Part shown: positions 1 to 8,110 of the stretch, piece by piece
How the letters are laid out: the number at the start of each line of letters is the position of its first letter
How positions within the stretch are numbered: the first letter of the stretch is position 1
Assembly (NCBI RefSeq): GCF_036670025.1
Contig: NZ_CP137640.1
Location: 3,940,001 to 4,004,000, forward strand
DNA length: 64,000 nt
Reading direction: 5' to 3'
Source of the DNA: Bacillus_BD oryzisoli
GTDB taxonomy: Bacteria; Bacillota; Bacilli; Bacillales; Cytobacillaceae
Made by a program: the position numbers and the translations under genes
Notes under the pieces: generated by a model
The model's database searches: none
What the model was told of the DNA's origin: nothing
The model's input: the letters and a program-made list of their open reading frames with translations, nothing else

Positions 1-1625
1 TTAATGATACTCCTATAATGAGAGTGCAGCGTTACCAGCCTTACATCAGGCTGCCACTTTTTCCACTTTTCTTCTAGTCTTTTTTCATCCTCTCGATTAA
101 AAGAAACGTAAACCGCAATAATTTGGTCAGGTGAAAGACCTTTGGCATAATTTAATGAATTCTCCACTACAGTCGTTATTCCAGCAACCGGAACGATCAC
201 CACATTTCCCTCTATAGACAATGTTGACTCTTTTGTTCTAATCCTAAGCTGATCGCCTACATCATCATAGTGCTTTCTAATTCGATGGAAAACAATAACG
301 ATGATTGGGACAAAAACTAAGATCGACCAAACCTGTTGAAATTTGGTCATAAAGAACATGATCGTTACGACAAAACTGATGAATGCTCCAATCGTATTAA
401 TAATAAATTTTAAAACCCAGCCTTCAGGTTTTTCGCGTAACCATTTTACCATCATTCCTGATTGAGACAATGTAAACGGAACAAAGACCCCTACTGCATA
501 CAATGGAATAAGATGCTCTGTTTCTGCCTGAAAGAAAAGGATTAACATAATGGACGCCAACCCAAGTATGATAATGCCATTTGAGTATCCTAAACGGTCC
601 CCTCTGCTAAGAAACATCCTCGGGATAAATTTATCCTTTGCCAGGTTGACCGCAAGTAATGGAAACGCAGAATAGCCAGTGTTTGCAGCAAGAATTAAAA
701 TCAACGCAGTTGTACCTTGAATAAAGAAATACATGAAATTTCGTCCAAAAACGGACTCTGCTATTTGTGAAACAACGGTTACCTTGGGACTTGGTGCAAC
801 GCCATAATTGTAGGCTAAAATGACAATGCCTGAAAAAAGGATCGCCAGCAAAAGCCCCATCGCCATTAATGTTTTCGCTGCATTTTTAGGTGCCGGCTCC
901 TTAAAGTTCGGAATGGCATTTGAAATCGCTTCGACTCCTGTTAATGCGGAACTTCCTGAAGCAAATGCCCTTAACAAAATAAATAAAGTAATTCCCTGAA
1001 CAGGTGTACCAATTGGGCTGTGTAACTCAGGAGGAACGCTGCCTGTAAGAATGTTATAGATTCCAGCCCCAATTAAAATAAACAAAGCTACAACAAATAG
1101 ATACACGGGGTACGCTAAGACGGAAGCAGATTCCGTTACACCTCTTAAGTTTAAAATCGTAATAAAAATCACAAATATAATCGCAATTCCCACATTATAT
1201 CCATGTAAAGCAGGAAAGGCAGATGTTATCGCGTCTGTACCAGCAGACACACTAACAGCAACTGTAAGGATATAATCCACTAACAGGGAGCCTCCGGCAA
1301 TTAAGCCTGGATTTACCCCTAAATTACTTTTCGAAACAACATAAGCTCCTCCTCCATGTGGATAAGCATAGATGATTTGTCTATAGGACAAGATGAGGGC
1401 TGTTAAAAGAATTAATACCCCAATCGCAATGGGAATCGAATACCAAAAGGCTGCTGTTCCAAGTGTAAATAATACGATCAAAATTTGTTCTGGACCGTAT
1501 GCCACTGATGATAAAGCATCAGATGAAAGAATCGCTAATGCTTTCGTTTTCGTTAATTTCTGTTCTCCCGCTTCAGTAGATTTTAAAGGACGGCCAATTA
1601 AAAGCCTTTTTGCTGTTAGGATCAT
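1..1625 (-). CDS. kimA: KimA-type potassium importer (APC superfamily), 3' end cut by window
   Basis: High-affinity K+ uptake permease of the KimA (formerly YdaO) family in the cytoplasmic membrane. 541 codons are visible; the frame is still open at base 1, and the family is about 600 residues, so roughly 60 C-terminal residues lie outside. The N-terminus carries the family signature LSSDALSSVAYG, followed by about 12 hydrophobic segments and then a soluble tail starting near residue 450 (VVIVPVAGITTVV), as in B. subtilis KimA. The start is ATG at 1625 with AGAAGGTG eight bases upstream. In B. subtilis the gene follows a c-di-AMP riboswitch; I see no such element here, only a terminator-like hairpin in the leader. 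Identification is confident from near-continuous similarity to the recalled KimA sequence. Confidence 0.9.
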   Translation of the reverse strand, partial: MILTAKRLLIGRPLKSTEAGEQKLTKTKALAILSSDALSSVAYGPEQILIVLFTLGTAAFWYSIPIAIGVLILLTALILSYRQIIYAYPHGGGAYVVSKSNLGVNPGLIAGGSLLVDYILTVAVSVSAGTDAITSAFPALHGYNVGIAIIFVIFITILNLRGVTESASVLAYPVYLFVVALFILIGAGIYNILTGSVPPELHSPIGTPVQGITLFILLRAFASGSSALTGVEAISNAIPNFKEPAPKNAAKTLMAMGLLLAILFSGIVILAYNYGVAPSPKVTVVSQIAESVFGRNFMYFFIQGTTALILILAANTGYSAFPLLAVNLAKDKFIPRMFLSRGDRLGYSNGIIILGLASIMLILFFQAETEHLIPLYAVGVFVPFTLSQSGMMVKWLREKPEGWVLKFIINTIGAFISFVVTIMFFMTKFQQVWSILVFVPIIVIVFHRIRKHYDDVGDQLRIRTKESTLSIEGNVVIVPVAGITTVVENSLNYAKGLSPDQIIAVYVSFNREDEKRLEEKWKKWQPDVRLVTLHSHYRSII

Positions 1626-1707
1626 TTTTGTTCACCTTCTATGTAGGATTAATAGGTTTATGGTGCCCAATTTCCAATCATTTCTCAAAGGATTTATTTA
1701 ACACAAT

Positions 1708-1752
1708 AAAAAAAGTGCCTACAAGTCATAGTAAATAGACCTGTGGACACCC
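1708..1752 (-). terminator. Terminator-like hairpin in the kimA leader
   Basis: On the minus strand, arms GGTGTCCACAGGTC and GACTTGTAGGCAC pair imperfectly around a 10-base loop and are followed by seven T. It lies about 80 bases upstream of the kimA start with no minus-strand gene directly before it, so it may act as a leader attenuator. It also ends in a T run on the other strand. Confidence 0.5.
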
Positions 1753-1880
1753 TATTTTTTAGCGTCATAAAAATTATTTGTTACAGATTGAAATCCTGGA
1801 AAAACGGATAGGTTAGTAAGGCAGATATTCTTTTTTCTTTAGAAAATTTTGAAAAGTTCTAACATCAAAGGAGAATGTAC

Positions 1881-2030
1881 GTGGTCAAAGAGAAAAAACC
1901 TTTACTATCCGAAGAATTTTTATGTGAGTTAGCTGAAGAGATAAATGAGTTGTATGGGGGACCCAATTACGAAAAAAATGCTGAAATTGTAAATAATAAT
2001 GAAAAAATCAGTCCAATAAATATAGAATAA
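1881..2030 (+). CDS. Small acidic protein of unknown function (49 aa)
   Basis: GTG start at 1881 preceded by AAAGGAG seven bases upstream; TAA at 2028. The peptide is strongly acidic in the middle (SEEFLCELAEEINELYGG) with one Cys, and asparagine-rich near the end. No signal peptide or membrane segment. It is divergent from kimA and convergent with the peptide gene at 2079-2345. I do not recognise the family; the good ribosome binding site and helical, charged composition make it a plausible real gene. Confidence 0.45.
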   Translation: MVKEKKPLLSEEFLCELAEEINELYGGPNYEKNAEIVNNNEKISPINIE

Positions 2031-2054
2031 CAAAAGCTGCCTTCTGTGGCAGCT
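2031..2054 (-). terminator. Intrinsic terminator of the Cys-rich peptide gene
   Basis: On the minus strand AGCTGCC and GGCAGCT form a perfect 7-bp stem followed by TTTTG. It sits 25 bases past the stop of the 2079-2345 gene. Confidence 0.6.
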
Positions 2055-2078
2055 CCAAACTTAACTATCCAAAATTCC

Positions 2079-2345
2079 TTAATCAGATTCATCTTTTACC
2101 AGGGGTTGAGTAGGTTCTGGGGATTCGGGAGGTTGTCCCCCACACCTAAAACAAGTATAGCAGCTACTAGGGCATCTACTTACACATTGTTTACCGCCAA
2201 TGTCAATATCAATGTCTATATGGATGTGGATATCATTTTCGCTTCCTCCGCTGCCGCCACTTCCTTTAGAAGCAAGATGAATTAACTTACCAACTTGAAA
2301 ATCGTCCATTCCCAAATCGTGTAGTTCGTCTTGGAAATTCTGCAT
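2079..2345 (-). CDS. Cys-rich peptide, possible sonorensin/heterocycloanthracin-like precursor
   Basis: 88-residue peptide. The first 22 residues (NFQDELHDLGMDDFQVGKLI) resemble the leader of heterocycloanthracin/sonorensin bacteriocin precursors, which I recall as F-Q-x-E-L...D-F/Y-Q-x-G. A Gly/Ser linker, an alternating I-H/I-D stretch (IHIHIDIDIDIGG) and a short Cys cluster (C-x3-C-x3-C-x2-C-x2-C, residues about 54-66) follow, then a Pro/Glu-rich tail. The start ATG at 2345 has GAAGGG upstream and a terminator follows. No cyclodehydratase or transporter gene is in view, so maturation genes would have to be elsewhere. Real gene: likely; bacteriocin assignment: tentative. It could instead be a spore or metal-binding small protein. 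Confidence 0.5.
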   Translation of the reverse strand: MQNFQDELHDLGMDDFQVGKLIHLASKGSGGSGGSENDIHIHIDIDIDIGGKQCVSRCPSSCYTCFRCGGQPPESPEPTQPLVKDESD

Positions 2346-2817
2346 TTTTTCCCTTCTTTGTATATCATAATTAGGTTAAACATGTAATCTGACAAAAAAG
2401 AGTTAGATATTCAGATTTGTAAAAATAGATCAGAAACTGCTTGTACCTCTCTTTCAATTTAATATGACTCCTTTGACCTTTTTGACTGATTTAAAGGTCT
2501 ATTATTCGTTCGTTTCTTAGCAGGATTGCTCAGGATCGAGGCACTTTTGTTCCAAGGGCTAAATAATATTGCTTGTTTTCATGCTATGCTGAGAAGATCG
2601 AGAGAAGGTCTTACTAGGCATCTATTTAGTAATTGTTTTCACTTTGCACATCCAGACTCCATGGTGAAATGCGGGGACATTCTCGCATTTAAAAAGCTCC
2701 AATATTCCTAATGGGAAACGTCAGAACCGTCCCGACGTTTCAGAAATGACGTCTCTGTCAGATAAAGGAAAAGAAGAGTGTCGACTTGGTCAATACTCCA
2801 TGCGACTGCCCGTCGCA
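2346..2817. other. Intergenic stretch with hairpins, no convincing gene
   Basis: About 470 bases without a supported gene. It holds a weak hairpin at 2474-2500 (GACCTTT/AAAGGTC), a second at 2666-2692 (AAATGCG/CGCATTT) and a palindrome at 2714-2737 containing AGAACCGTCCC, related to the dispersed GGGACGGTTCT repeats at 26309 and 42938. Short open frames here have no ribosome binding sites. Confidence 0.5.
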
Positions 2818-2848
2818 CAAAAAAAGACCATCGTCAACGATGATCTTT
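2818..2848 (-). terminator. Intrinsic terminator overlapping the stop of the NlpC/P60 gene
   Basis: Minus strand: AAAGATCATCGT pairs with ACGATGGTCTTT, then a T run. The stem begins at the stop codon of the 2847-3296 gene. Confidence 0.75.
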
Positions 2849-3296
2849 ATACTCGCTTTACTCCAATATATCTAGAATGCCAATATGGGTTGCTAGTGTA
2901 GGTTATAATGACCCCTTTTGAGGAAGATGCCATGATCATTTTCCCATATCCGATATAGATGGCAACATGAGTTGGGGCACTTGCTTTAGTCGGTGCATAG
3001 AACAGTAAGTCACCTATCTGCAAATCAGATGGCCTATATCCGTTTCCATAGTACATTTGGGCAGCGGTGCGATTTAATGTTATTCCCGCTTTTCCGTAAG
3101 AATACTTCACCAGACCTGAACAGTCAAATCCGCTCGACGAAATCCCGCCCCATCTATATGGAACCCCGAGGTTTGCTTTAGCAATGGAAATTGCTTTTGT
3201 ATGATAATATGCCGCTTCCGCTTTATCACCCTCGGCGGTGAACAAAGAGCCACAAAAAGCTAAAATGGTAAAGGCTACGATGAATTTCTTTAGCAT
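2847..3296 (-). CDS. Secreted NlpC/P60 (C40) peptidoglycan hydrolase
   Basis: 149-residue protein that should cleave peptide stems of cell-wall peptidoglycan outside the cell. Residues 1-29 form a Sec signal peptide (two Lys, hydrophobic core, AEA cleavage region). The rest is a single compact NlpC/P60 domain: RWGGISSSGFDCSGLV with the catalytic Cys, NRTAAQMY, GDLLFY, and HVAIYIG with the catalytic His. There are no LysM or SH3 cell-wall-binding repeats, so it is a minimal enzyme. Start ATG at 3296 follows AGGAGGAAACAATC. A catalytically dead relative lies at 62958-63434. Family assignment is secure; the exact bond cut is not. Confidence 0.9.
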   Translation of the reverse strand: MLKKFIVAFTILAFCGSLFTAEGDKAEAAYYHTKAISIAKANLGVPYRWGGISSSGFDCSGLVKYSYGKAGITLNRTAAQMYYGNGYRPSDLQIGDLLFYAPTKASAPTHVAIYIGYGKMIMASSSKGVIITYTSNPYWHSRYIGVKRV

Positions 3297-3451
3297 GATT
3301 GTTTCCTCCTAGAGCGATTTGATAGGTTAACAATACTAGAAAGGTATAACAGACTCATCACAGCAATATGATAATTTCATTACAAAGTGATTCTAATATA
3401 ATTTTAAAGCATTGGATAATTATTCTTTAGCATGTTCAGCGTCGTATTCTT

Positions 3452-3530
3452 TTTCCATTAACCTGCACCGTTAGAGCTCAATAAAAAAAGGTACTTAATC
3501 CTTCTTAAAGATAAGCACCCGTTCAATAAC
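3452..3530. repeat. Cassette-type palindromic repeat with terminator hairpin, copy 1
   Basis: Contains AACCTGCACCGTTAG, an A-rich run and a hairpin with arms GGTACTTAATCC and GATAAGCACC. Read on the minus strand the hairpin precedes a T run, so it terminates the 3534-3963 gene. The outer part matches the dispersed TTCAACTAA...TTAGTTGAA family described in the findings. Confidence 0.6.
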
Positions 3531-3533
3531 ATT

Positions 3534-3920
3534 TTAATCATTACCATCAAAATCATAGTCATCAAGCTGAGTTTTATAATACTCATCACAATTCTCTTCA
3601 GTTGGAAGAATTCCGTCTTCATCAGGTAAAAGAACCCTTAACACGTCCCGTCCCATTTCTCTATACTGTTTAAACGTCACTTTAAAGCCTTCTAATATGT
3701 CAGAGTATTCTTTGCCTTCTTCAAACCTTTTACCTTTGTTTATGTCATCAATCAAAGTAAAGAAAATATCATTTGCCACTTCAGGGTCCATATTAAGCAC
3801 TATTTGAAAATCCATATGATTAAAGTTCTCTTGAACTCCGTGTGTATGATAATTAGCGTGTATTTCATCGTATTCTTCAGCAAAAATGGCATCCATATAC
3901 CAGCCATATTCTTCTAACAT
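3534..3920 (-). CDS. DUF4262-like protein, N-terminus possibly frameshifted
   Basis: 128 residues, acidic, soluble, no signal peptide. The pattern EEYGW...NYHTHGVQE-F-H-DFQIVLNMDPEVA, then a basic middle and a conserved end (VLRVLLPDEDG) fits my memory of DUF4262-type proteins of unknown function. The annotated ATG at 3920 has no good ribosome binding site and the frame is open upstream through S-L-N-E-Q-W-E-Q-Q. If the run of five C at 3952-3956 had one base fewer, translation could begin at ATG 3963 and add about 14 residues. So the gene is either slightly broken or hit by a homopolymer error. It is flanked on both sides by cassette-type repeats. Confidence 0.6.
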   Translation of the reverse strand: MLEEYGWYMDAIFAEEYDEIHANYHTHGVQENFNHMDFQIVLNMDPEVANDIFFTLIDDINKGKRFEEGKEYSDILEGFKVTFKQYREMGRDVLRVLLPDEDGILPTEENCDEYYKTQLDDYDFDGND

Positions 3921-3984
3921 CTGTTGTTCCCATTGTTCATTAAGTGATTTACCCCCAAAACATTTTCTTACTTATAACATTCGT

Positions 3985-4075
3985 TGTTCAACAAACTTGC
4001 CAGTTACTTCAATAAAAAAGATGCTGCCCGTAACAACACCTTGTCTCACTCAAGCTACTCGTTAGTGAAAGAAGG
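3985..4075. repeat. Cassette-type palindromic repeat, copy 2
   Basis: Begins TTCAACAAACTTGCCAGTTA, has an A-run and a GCTGCCCGTAAC block, and ends with GCTACTCGTTAGTGAAAG. It separates the DUF4262-like gene from the gene at 4115-4474. Confidence 0.5.
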
Positions 4076-4114
4076 ACATTTCAACATCGTCTCAGGGTTT
4101 AAGTTAAAAATTTG

Positions 4115-4474
4115 TCATTTTTCCCGATATGCTGAACAATGTTCATCAGAAATACGGTAATTTTCCCTGCCTGTTAAAGCTGCTACTTCCACTAATTTAT
4201 GACCAAGACTGTCCCATACCGAAACTGCATTCAAGGATTCCCATTCAAGATTTCCCCGTGCAAGCCGAAAGGAATAATAATCATTATCTGTTGTTACCAA
4301 GACTTCTTTATAAGTAATCTGCTTGTTTTTTCGGTTTTGAATCACCAAAACAAAGTCTAGCTTTTCTTCTTCTTTGGGTATCTGGATAATCCGTGCTACA
4401 AACATTCCGTTAGGGTTCTTCTTTGTTATATAAATTTTTTCTGCTTCTATTATTAGTTCTGGTCTCCCCTTCAT
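4115..4474 (-). CDS. Hypothetical protein (119 aa), start moved to Met6
   Basis: The longer frame begins at 4489, but its first codons (GGAGGGAG) form the ribosome binding site for the ATG at 4474, so the protein should start MKGRPELIIEAEKI. It looks like a small beta-rich soluble domain (alternating hydrophobic strands, for example GMFVARIIQI, LDFVLVIQN, ITYKEVLVTT) with no signal peptide or membrane segment. It occupies one unit of the repeat-separated gene array. I do not recognise the family. Confidence 0.6.
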   Translation of the reverse strand: MKGRPELIIEAEKIYITKKNPNGMFVARIIQIPKEEEKLDFVLVIQNRKNKQITYKEVLVTTDNDYYSFRLARGNLEWESLNAVSVWDSLGHKLVEVAALTGRENYRISDEHCSAYREK

Positions 4475-4542
4475 AATCTCTCCCTCCATACTTATATTTT
4501 ATCCGATGATTTGTACAAATTCCCAGCCAGTCATAATAATCC

Positions 4543-4621
4543 ACTTTCAACTCCCTGAACCGTTACTTAGAAGAAGAAAAAGGCATTACCGTTGATCCAG
4601 TAATGCACCAGTTAGTTCAAT
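4543..4621. repeat. Cassette-type repeat with intrinsic terminator, copy 3
   Basis: Outer parts TTTCAACTCCCTGAACCGTTA and CACCAGTTAGTTCAATAA flank a perfect hairpin GCATTAC/GTAATGC. On the minus strand the hairpin is followed by CTTTTTCTTC. The TAA stop of the gene at 4612 lies inside the right arm. Confidence 0.7.
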
Positions 4622-5097
4622 AATAAATTTTTCACTAGCTTTTTTGAAAGTAACCCTAAAAACCAAGGAAAGAAGAATCTGTAAAATATAAAATAAACAG
4701 GTATCCCATACCAAGTTTCCCAATTTTTATTTTCCATGTATCCAACTTTAACTAAGCCAATTTCCAAAACAAAAGATAATAAGGTAAAAATAGACGAAAA
4801 AATTAAACCTTTCTTAAAATTATAGAAATTAACATAAATAGTTGAAATACATGCAGGAACAAAGCTAATTAAAAAAGCATCACTAAGCTCTATTGTGTTT
4901 TTCTTTGCAAGGTCAAAAAGGTCAAATGCACCGCCTACAAGGGAATCACTAATCCAAGTCAAATGCCCAGCTACACCCAATGTAATGAATACTCCAATCC
5001 ATGTTAAATTTTTTTTGGGCATAAGTAATACAGTAAATACTGAAATTATCACTAATATCCAGACATACCACTCACCTTCATACCTCATAAATTCCAT
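4612..5097 (-). CDS. CBO0543-type integral membrane protein
   Basis: About 161 residues with five predicted membrane segments and the motif NWETWYGIPVYFIFYR near the C-terminus, which I associate with the CBO0543 family found in Bacillus and Clostridium; its function is unknown. The open frame reaches 5127, but ATG at 5097 has GAAGG nine bases upstream and is the likelier start. A second member of the same family lies at 8111-8650, so the array holds paralogues. The stop codon is embedded in repeat copy 3, which also supplies its terminator. Confidence 0.7.
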   Translation of the reverse strand: MEFMRYEGEWYVWILVIISVFTVLLMPKKNLTWIGVFITLGVAGHLTWISDSLVGGAFDLFDLAKKNTIELSDAFLISFVPACISTIYVNFYNFKKGLIFSSIFTLLSFVLEIGLVKVGYMENKNWETWYGIPVYFIFYRFFFPWFLGLLSKKLVKNLLLN

Positions 5098-5167
5098 AAA
5101 ATTACCTTCTTTCTTCTCTATATCCACTTTTGTTAAAATCTTAATTTTATATGTTTATCTTGGTTGA

Positions 5168-5524
5168 ATTAGTTAAGTAATATACCAATACTACTTGAAC
5201 TAAACTGCTTCTATAGTTTGAGTATATCCCTTCACAGTCTCAATCAATTTTAACAAAAATACCCCATAATCTTTTGGGGAAGATCCTCCAGAATCTGGCC
5301 CTAGAATGAAAACGAGCACCAATTTCTCATGAATGGCGCCCTATTCTAGAAGATCAGAAGATCATTATGTAAGATAAAGGATCCACAGATGATAAAGAAA
5401 AGTATCCTTTAGTTGAAGAAAGAATTTTCTTTTTAACAATAAGGTAATTATTTATTTCTAAGCCGTTAAGGCATTTAATTACTTTTCTCTTTGGTCAACT
5501 TTTATTTATATTTCTAAAAACTCA
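5168..5524. other. Intergenic region with degenerate repeat copy and imperfect inverted repeat
   Basis: No gene supported. TTGAACTAAACTGC at 5195-5208 is a partial cassette-type repeat. A long imperfect inverted repeat spans about 5281-5366 (arms GATCCTCCAGAAT and ATTCTAGAAGATC, 80 bases apart). Confidence 0.45.
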
Positions 5525-5974
5525 CTAAACTCCAAACTGTTTTAAATGATGGTTAAGGTGCTTGTATATTCCTTTTCCCCATTGCTCGGAAGTAAGTTTA
5601 CCGAAAAAAGGATGTGGATGAGTCGTACACTTCTCTGGACCATTATTTTGGAAAGTAATAATTTTTTGTTTCAGTTTTTCCTTCTCTGTTTCAAATTCTT
5701 TTTCATCTACAATCAAAATGGTCGGAATTGTGGACATATTTTGGGCTAATGGCTTGTCGTTATAAAAAATTGGTTTCACAAAGTTTCCTATTAATATTCC
5801 TAACCAACCTCTCGCTGGAAAAGAATGTCCCATTGCAATATCTTGAAAGGATGAGCAATGTGCTAGCATTTGGGCAACATCCATTTTACCCCATTGGGGT
5901 TTTGAACTTGGGCTTAATTTGTCAATACGGTTTAAAATTTCCTCTGAATGCAATTGATTAAAAATATTTTTGAT
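5525..5974 (-). CDS. DUF1569 (DinB-like fold) protein, apparent ATC start
   Basis: About 149 residues. The sequence K-L-S-P-S-S-K-P-Q-W-G-K-M-D-V-A-Q-M-L-A-H-C and the His-rich C-terminus (PFFGKLTSEQWG, KHLNHHLKQFG) match DUF1569 proteins, which have the DinB/metal-binding four-helix fold and unknown activity. The natural first codons of this family (M-K-N-I-F) correspond here to ATC AAA AAT ATT at 5974, with a perfect GGGAGG eight bases upstream, so the usual ATG appears to be ATC. An in-frame TTG at 5995 lies before that ribosome binding site and is a poor alternative. Expression may therefore be weak. It stands between repeat fragments. Confidence 0.65.
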   Translation of the reverse strand: MKNIFNQLHSEEILNRIDKLSPSSKPQWGKMDVAQMLAHCSSFQDIAMGHSFPARGWLGILIGNFVKPIFYNDKPLAQNMSTIPTILIVDEKEFETEKEKLKQKIITFQNNGPEKCTTHPHPFFGKLTSEQWGKGIYKHLNHHLKQFGV

Positions 5975-6167
5975 TTGTGCACCTCCCTCTACCAATCTAC
6001 CTCTACATCACTACAAAAAATCATTTATTCTGTTCTGCTTCTGTTTCTTTAGATAGCAATTTTTTCTCCAAAATCTCAAAACAATAATAACATAATAATC
6101 CAATTTTGTTCGAAAATCTTATTCCATTAAATGGCCCCAATTGTTGAATAAAAGCTAAAGACGATTC

Positions 6168-6190
6168 TTCAACTAAACTCCCTCAATAAA
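6168..6190. repeat. Partial cassette-type repeat, copy 5
   Basis: TTCAACTAAACTCCCTCAAT matches the left half of the dispersed repeat. It lies just outside the IS110-type element, so the insertion may have split a repeat unit whose other half is at 8012-8032. Confidence 0.45.
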
Positions 6191-6289
6191 CAAAGTGAAA
6201 ACTCGCGTTTTCTCCAGTATTCTCAGTATTTTATAAAATGTTATTTTGATGTTATACTCTCGCGGTCGTGGTTGGATTTATCTTTTAAG

Positions 6290-6600
6290 GATAAATTTGG
6301 GCCATTGAAGCCAAAAGACTGATCGCTCACTAGCCACACACTTACAATAAATGGTGGATGAGTTAAAATATGATCGCACTGGTGGATCTCCACATATCTC
6401 ATGGAGGTCAACCCTCCCATGCCTCACAGAGTCTTTGCTCTCAAATTCCTTCGTCCAACCTTTCCACGAGGTGGATGTCAGTCATGCTGCCCCACAGGGT
6501 CCTTGCCCGAAGTTTAGTTGCTTTGCTGACTAATCCGTGCTTCAAATGTACGAGACTTATAACACTAAAAATCCTTTTGTACTCTACTTTTCCTACTGAA
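6290..6600 (-). ncRNA. Candidate bridge-RNA region of the IS110-type element
   Basis: A 310-base non-coding stretch inside the element downstream of the recombinase, with several potential hairpins (for example GGTGGATCTCCAC and GGAGG/CCTCC near 6382-6420). IS110/IS1111 elements are known to encode a bridge RNA in a non-coding end. Placement on the 3' side would suit an IS1111-like arrangement. No structure was computed. Confidence 0.3.
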
Positions 6601-7897
6601 TTAAGCTGCTTTTTCAACTTCTATTTTTGCTCTCATATGAGGGATATCCTTTAACATTCTCTCTTCACTAAACTCAAATTGTTTCTTTCCAATCGCAAAG
6701 AGTATGCGTATTAGTTTATTACACAAGGCAATCAGAGACTGCATTTTCTTTAGAGGATTGTCCGGACGCTGCGTGTAATAGGCATGCAGAGCTTTAAAGG
6801 CCGAGTTCTTCGCGACCATAATCATACATACCCTGAAGAGGAGAGCCCTTAGCTTCTTTCTTCCCCTTTTTGTGATCTTTGTTCGCCCTTTATGCTTACC
6901 AGAAGTGTTCTCTTTCAAGCTTAATCCAGCTAACTTTATGATTTGTCTAGGGTGCGAATACTCTTGTAGATCTCCCACTTCTGCAAAGAAGCCGGCAACA
7001 GTATCTCTTCCCACTCCCTTGATGGCTAACATTTGCTGGACACCTGGGATATGTTCAATCAAGTTATCTATCTTCTGATCCAGTTCTTCGAACTTCTCTT
7101 GTATCAAGTCATATTTATCAAGCAGAGTGGCCAGTTCTAATTTGGCCATACCAGAACCTTGACAAAGTCCGATGGACTCTTTAGCTGCTTTTTTTAACTC
7201 TTGTATTTTGTTTAGTCCTACACTGCGACTAACTGCTTTCCGTAAATGATCCAATAAGTATTGATCAGAGAAACGGATCAGTTCATGCGGTAAGGCCCCT
7301 AGCCTTAAAAACTGCAAGGCTGCTTTCCCTTCCCAACTCTTAAAGACAGTTAAAAACTCAAGAAAATAGCGGTCTAGCCAGTTGTGAATCTGGCCTTGTA
7401 CCGTTTGAAGGTCATCAGTTAGGAGATCACGTATTTTTTTCGCCACACGGAGTTCTGCATAAACACCTTGTGGAATTGTTGGTTCAGCATATCTCCCGTC
7501 CTTGACCAGCTGTGAGATAACTTTAGCGTCTTTCACATCGTTTTTAGTCGGTGAGTTACCGTCGAGTTCCTTACTTTTCTTTACATTGTAACGGGTTTAC
7601 TGCCACAAATTCTATATCGTTTGCTTTTAGAATGTGGGCTAGGTTTAACCAATAGTGGCCCGTAGGTTCCATACCAACAACCACTTTATTCATGTGTTGT
7701 TCTTCTTTTATTTTGAGGATCCACTCCAGAAATATCTGAAATCCCGCCTTTGAATTCTCAAAATAACAAGGAGATCCAAATTCTATTCCTCGGAAGTCCT
7801 GTGCTCGTGCCACATGCTTGAACTTCGCAATATCTACACCTATAATAAGAGTCTGAGAAGTAATTTGAGCAATCTTTTCATTTTGGTTATAATTCAT
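6601..7897 (-). pseudogene. IS110-family recombinase, frameshifted
   Basis: The N-terminal part (7571-7897) has the RuvC-like DEDD motifs GVDIAKFKHVA and GMEPTGHYW; the C-terminal part (6601-7536) has the Transposase_20/HhH region IKGVGRDTVAGFFAEVGD and GRKKLRALLF. The two frames meet at VNPLQCK / SKELDGNSPTKNDVKDA: one extra base near 7575-7580 (TGTAAAGAAAAGTAAGG) breaks the reading frame, so the original protein of about 430 residues is split. Unless a programmed frameshift is used, which I do not expect here, the element is not autonomous. Confidence 0.85.
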
Positions 7898-8010
7898 TTT
7901 ATAAGCCTCCTGGTAATTGAGTTTGTCCTTTTTGCGTGCCGGCTTTAGGACTCTCTCATTCTACCAAGAGGTTATTTTTTTGTTCAAACTCCATTTTCCT
8001 TCATTACAGG

Positions 8011-8062
8011 AATGCTGCCCCCTTAGTGGAACAAGAAAAAAGAGTTGCAGAAGCAACCCCCT
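8011..8062. repeat. Cassette-type repeat with terminator, copy 6
   Basis: GCTGCCCCCTTAGTGGAAC followed by an A-rich run and the hairpin GTTGC/GCAAC. On the minus strand this gives a stem plus T run about 50 bases past the stop of the 8111-8650 gene. The stretch TGGAACAAGAAAAA-GAGTTGCAG recurs at 11212-11234. Confidence 0.6.
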
Positions 8063-8110
8063 ATTTAACTCTTGCACATTTTATCTGTAAAAAGCCCCAA
8101 AGTTAGCTTT

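Larger units (their letters stand above)
6250..8005 (-). mobile_element. IS110-family element (ends approximate)
   Basis: A single DEDD/Transposase_20-type recombinase on the minus strand (6601-7897) with about 350 non-coding bases beyond its 3' end and about 100 before its start. IS110 elements lack clear terminal inverted repeats, so ends cannot be fixed by eye. Both outer flanks carry pieces of the cassette-type repeat. Confidence 0.65.

Noticed and set aside
1626..1900. c-di-AMP (ydaO) riboswitch before kimA
   Set aside because: Expected from B. subtilis, but I could not find its conserved blocks; only a hairpin is present.
2526..2711. 61-residue plus-strand frame
   Set aside because: No ribosome binding site; the region is made of hairpins and dispersed repeat pieces.
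6351..6654. Plus-strand open frames in the IS110 3' region
   Set aside because: No ribosome binding site, unlikely composition, and they overlap the probable non-coding end of the element.
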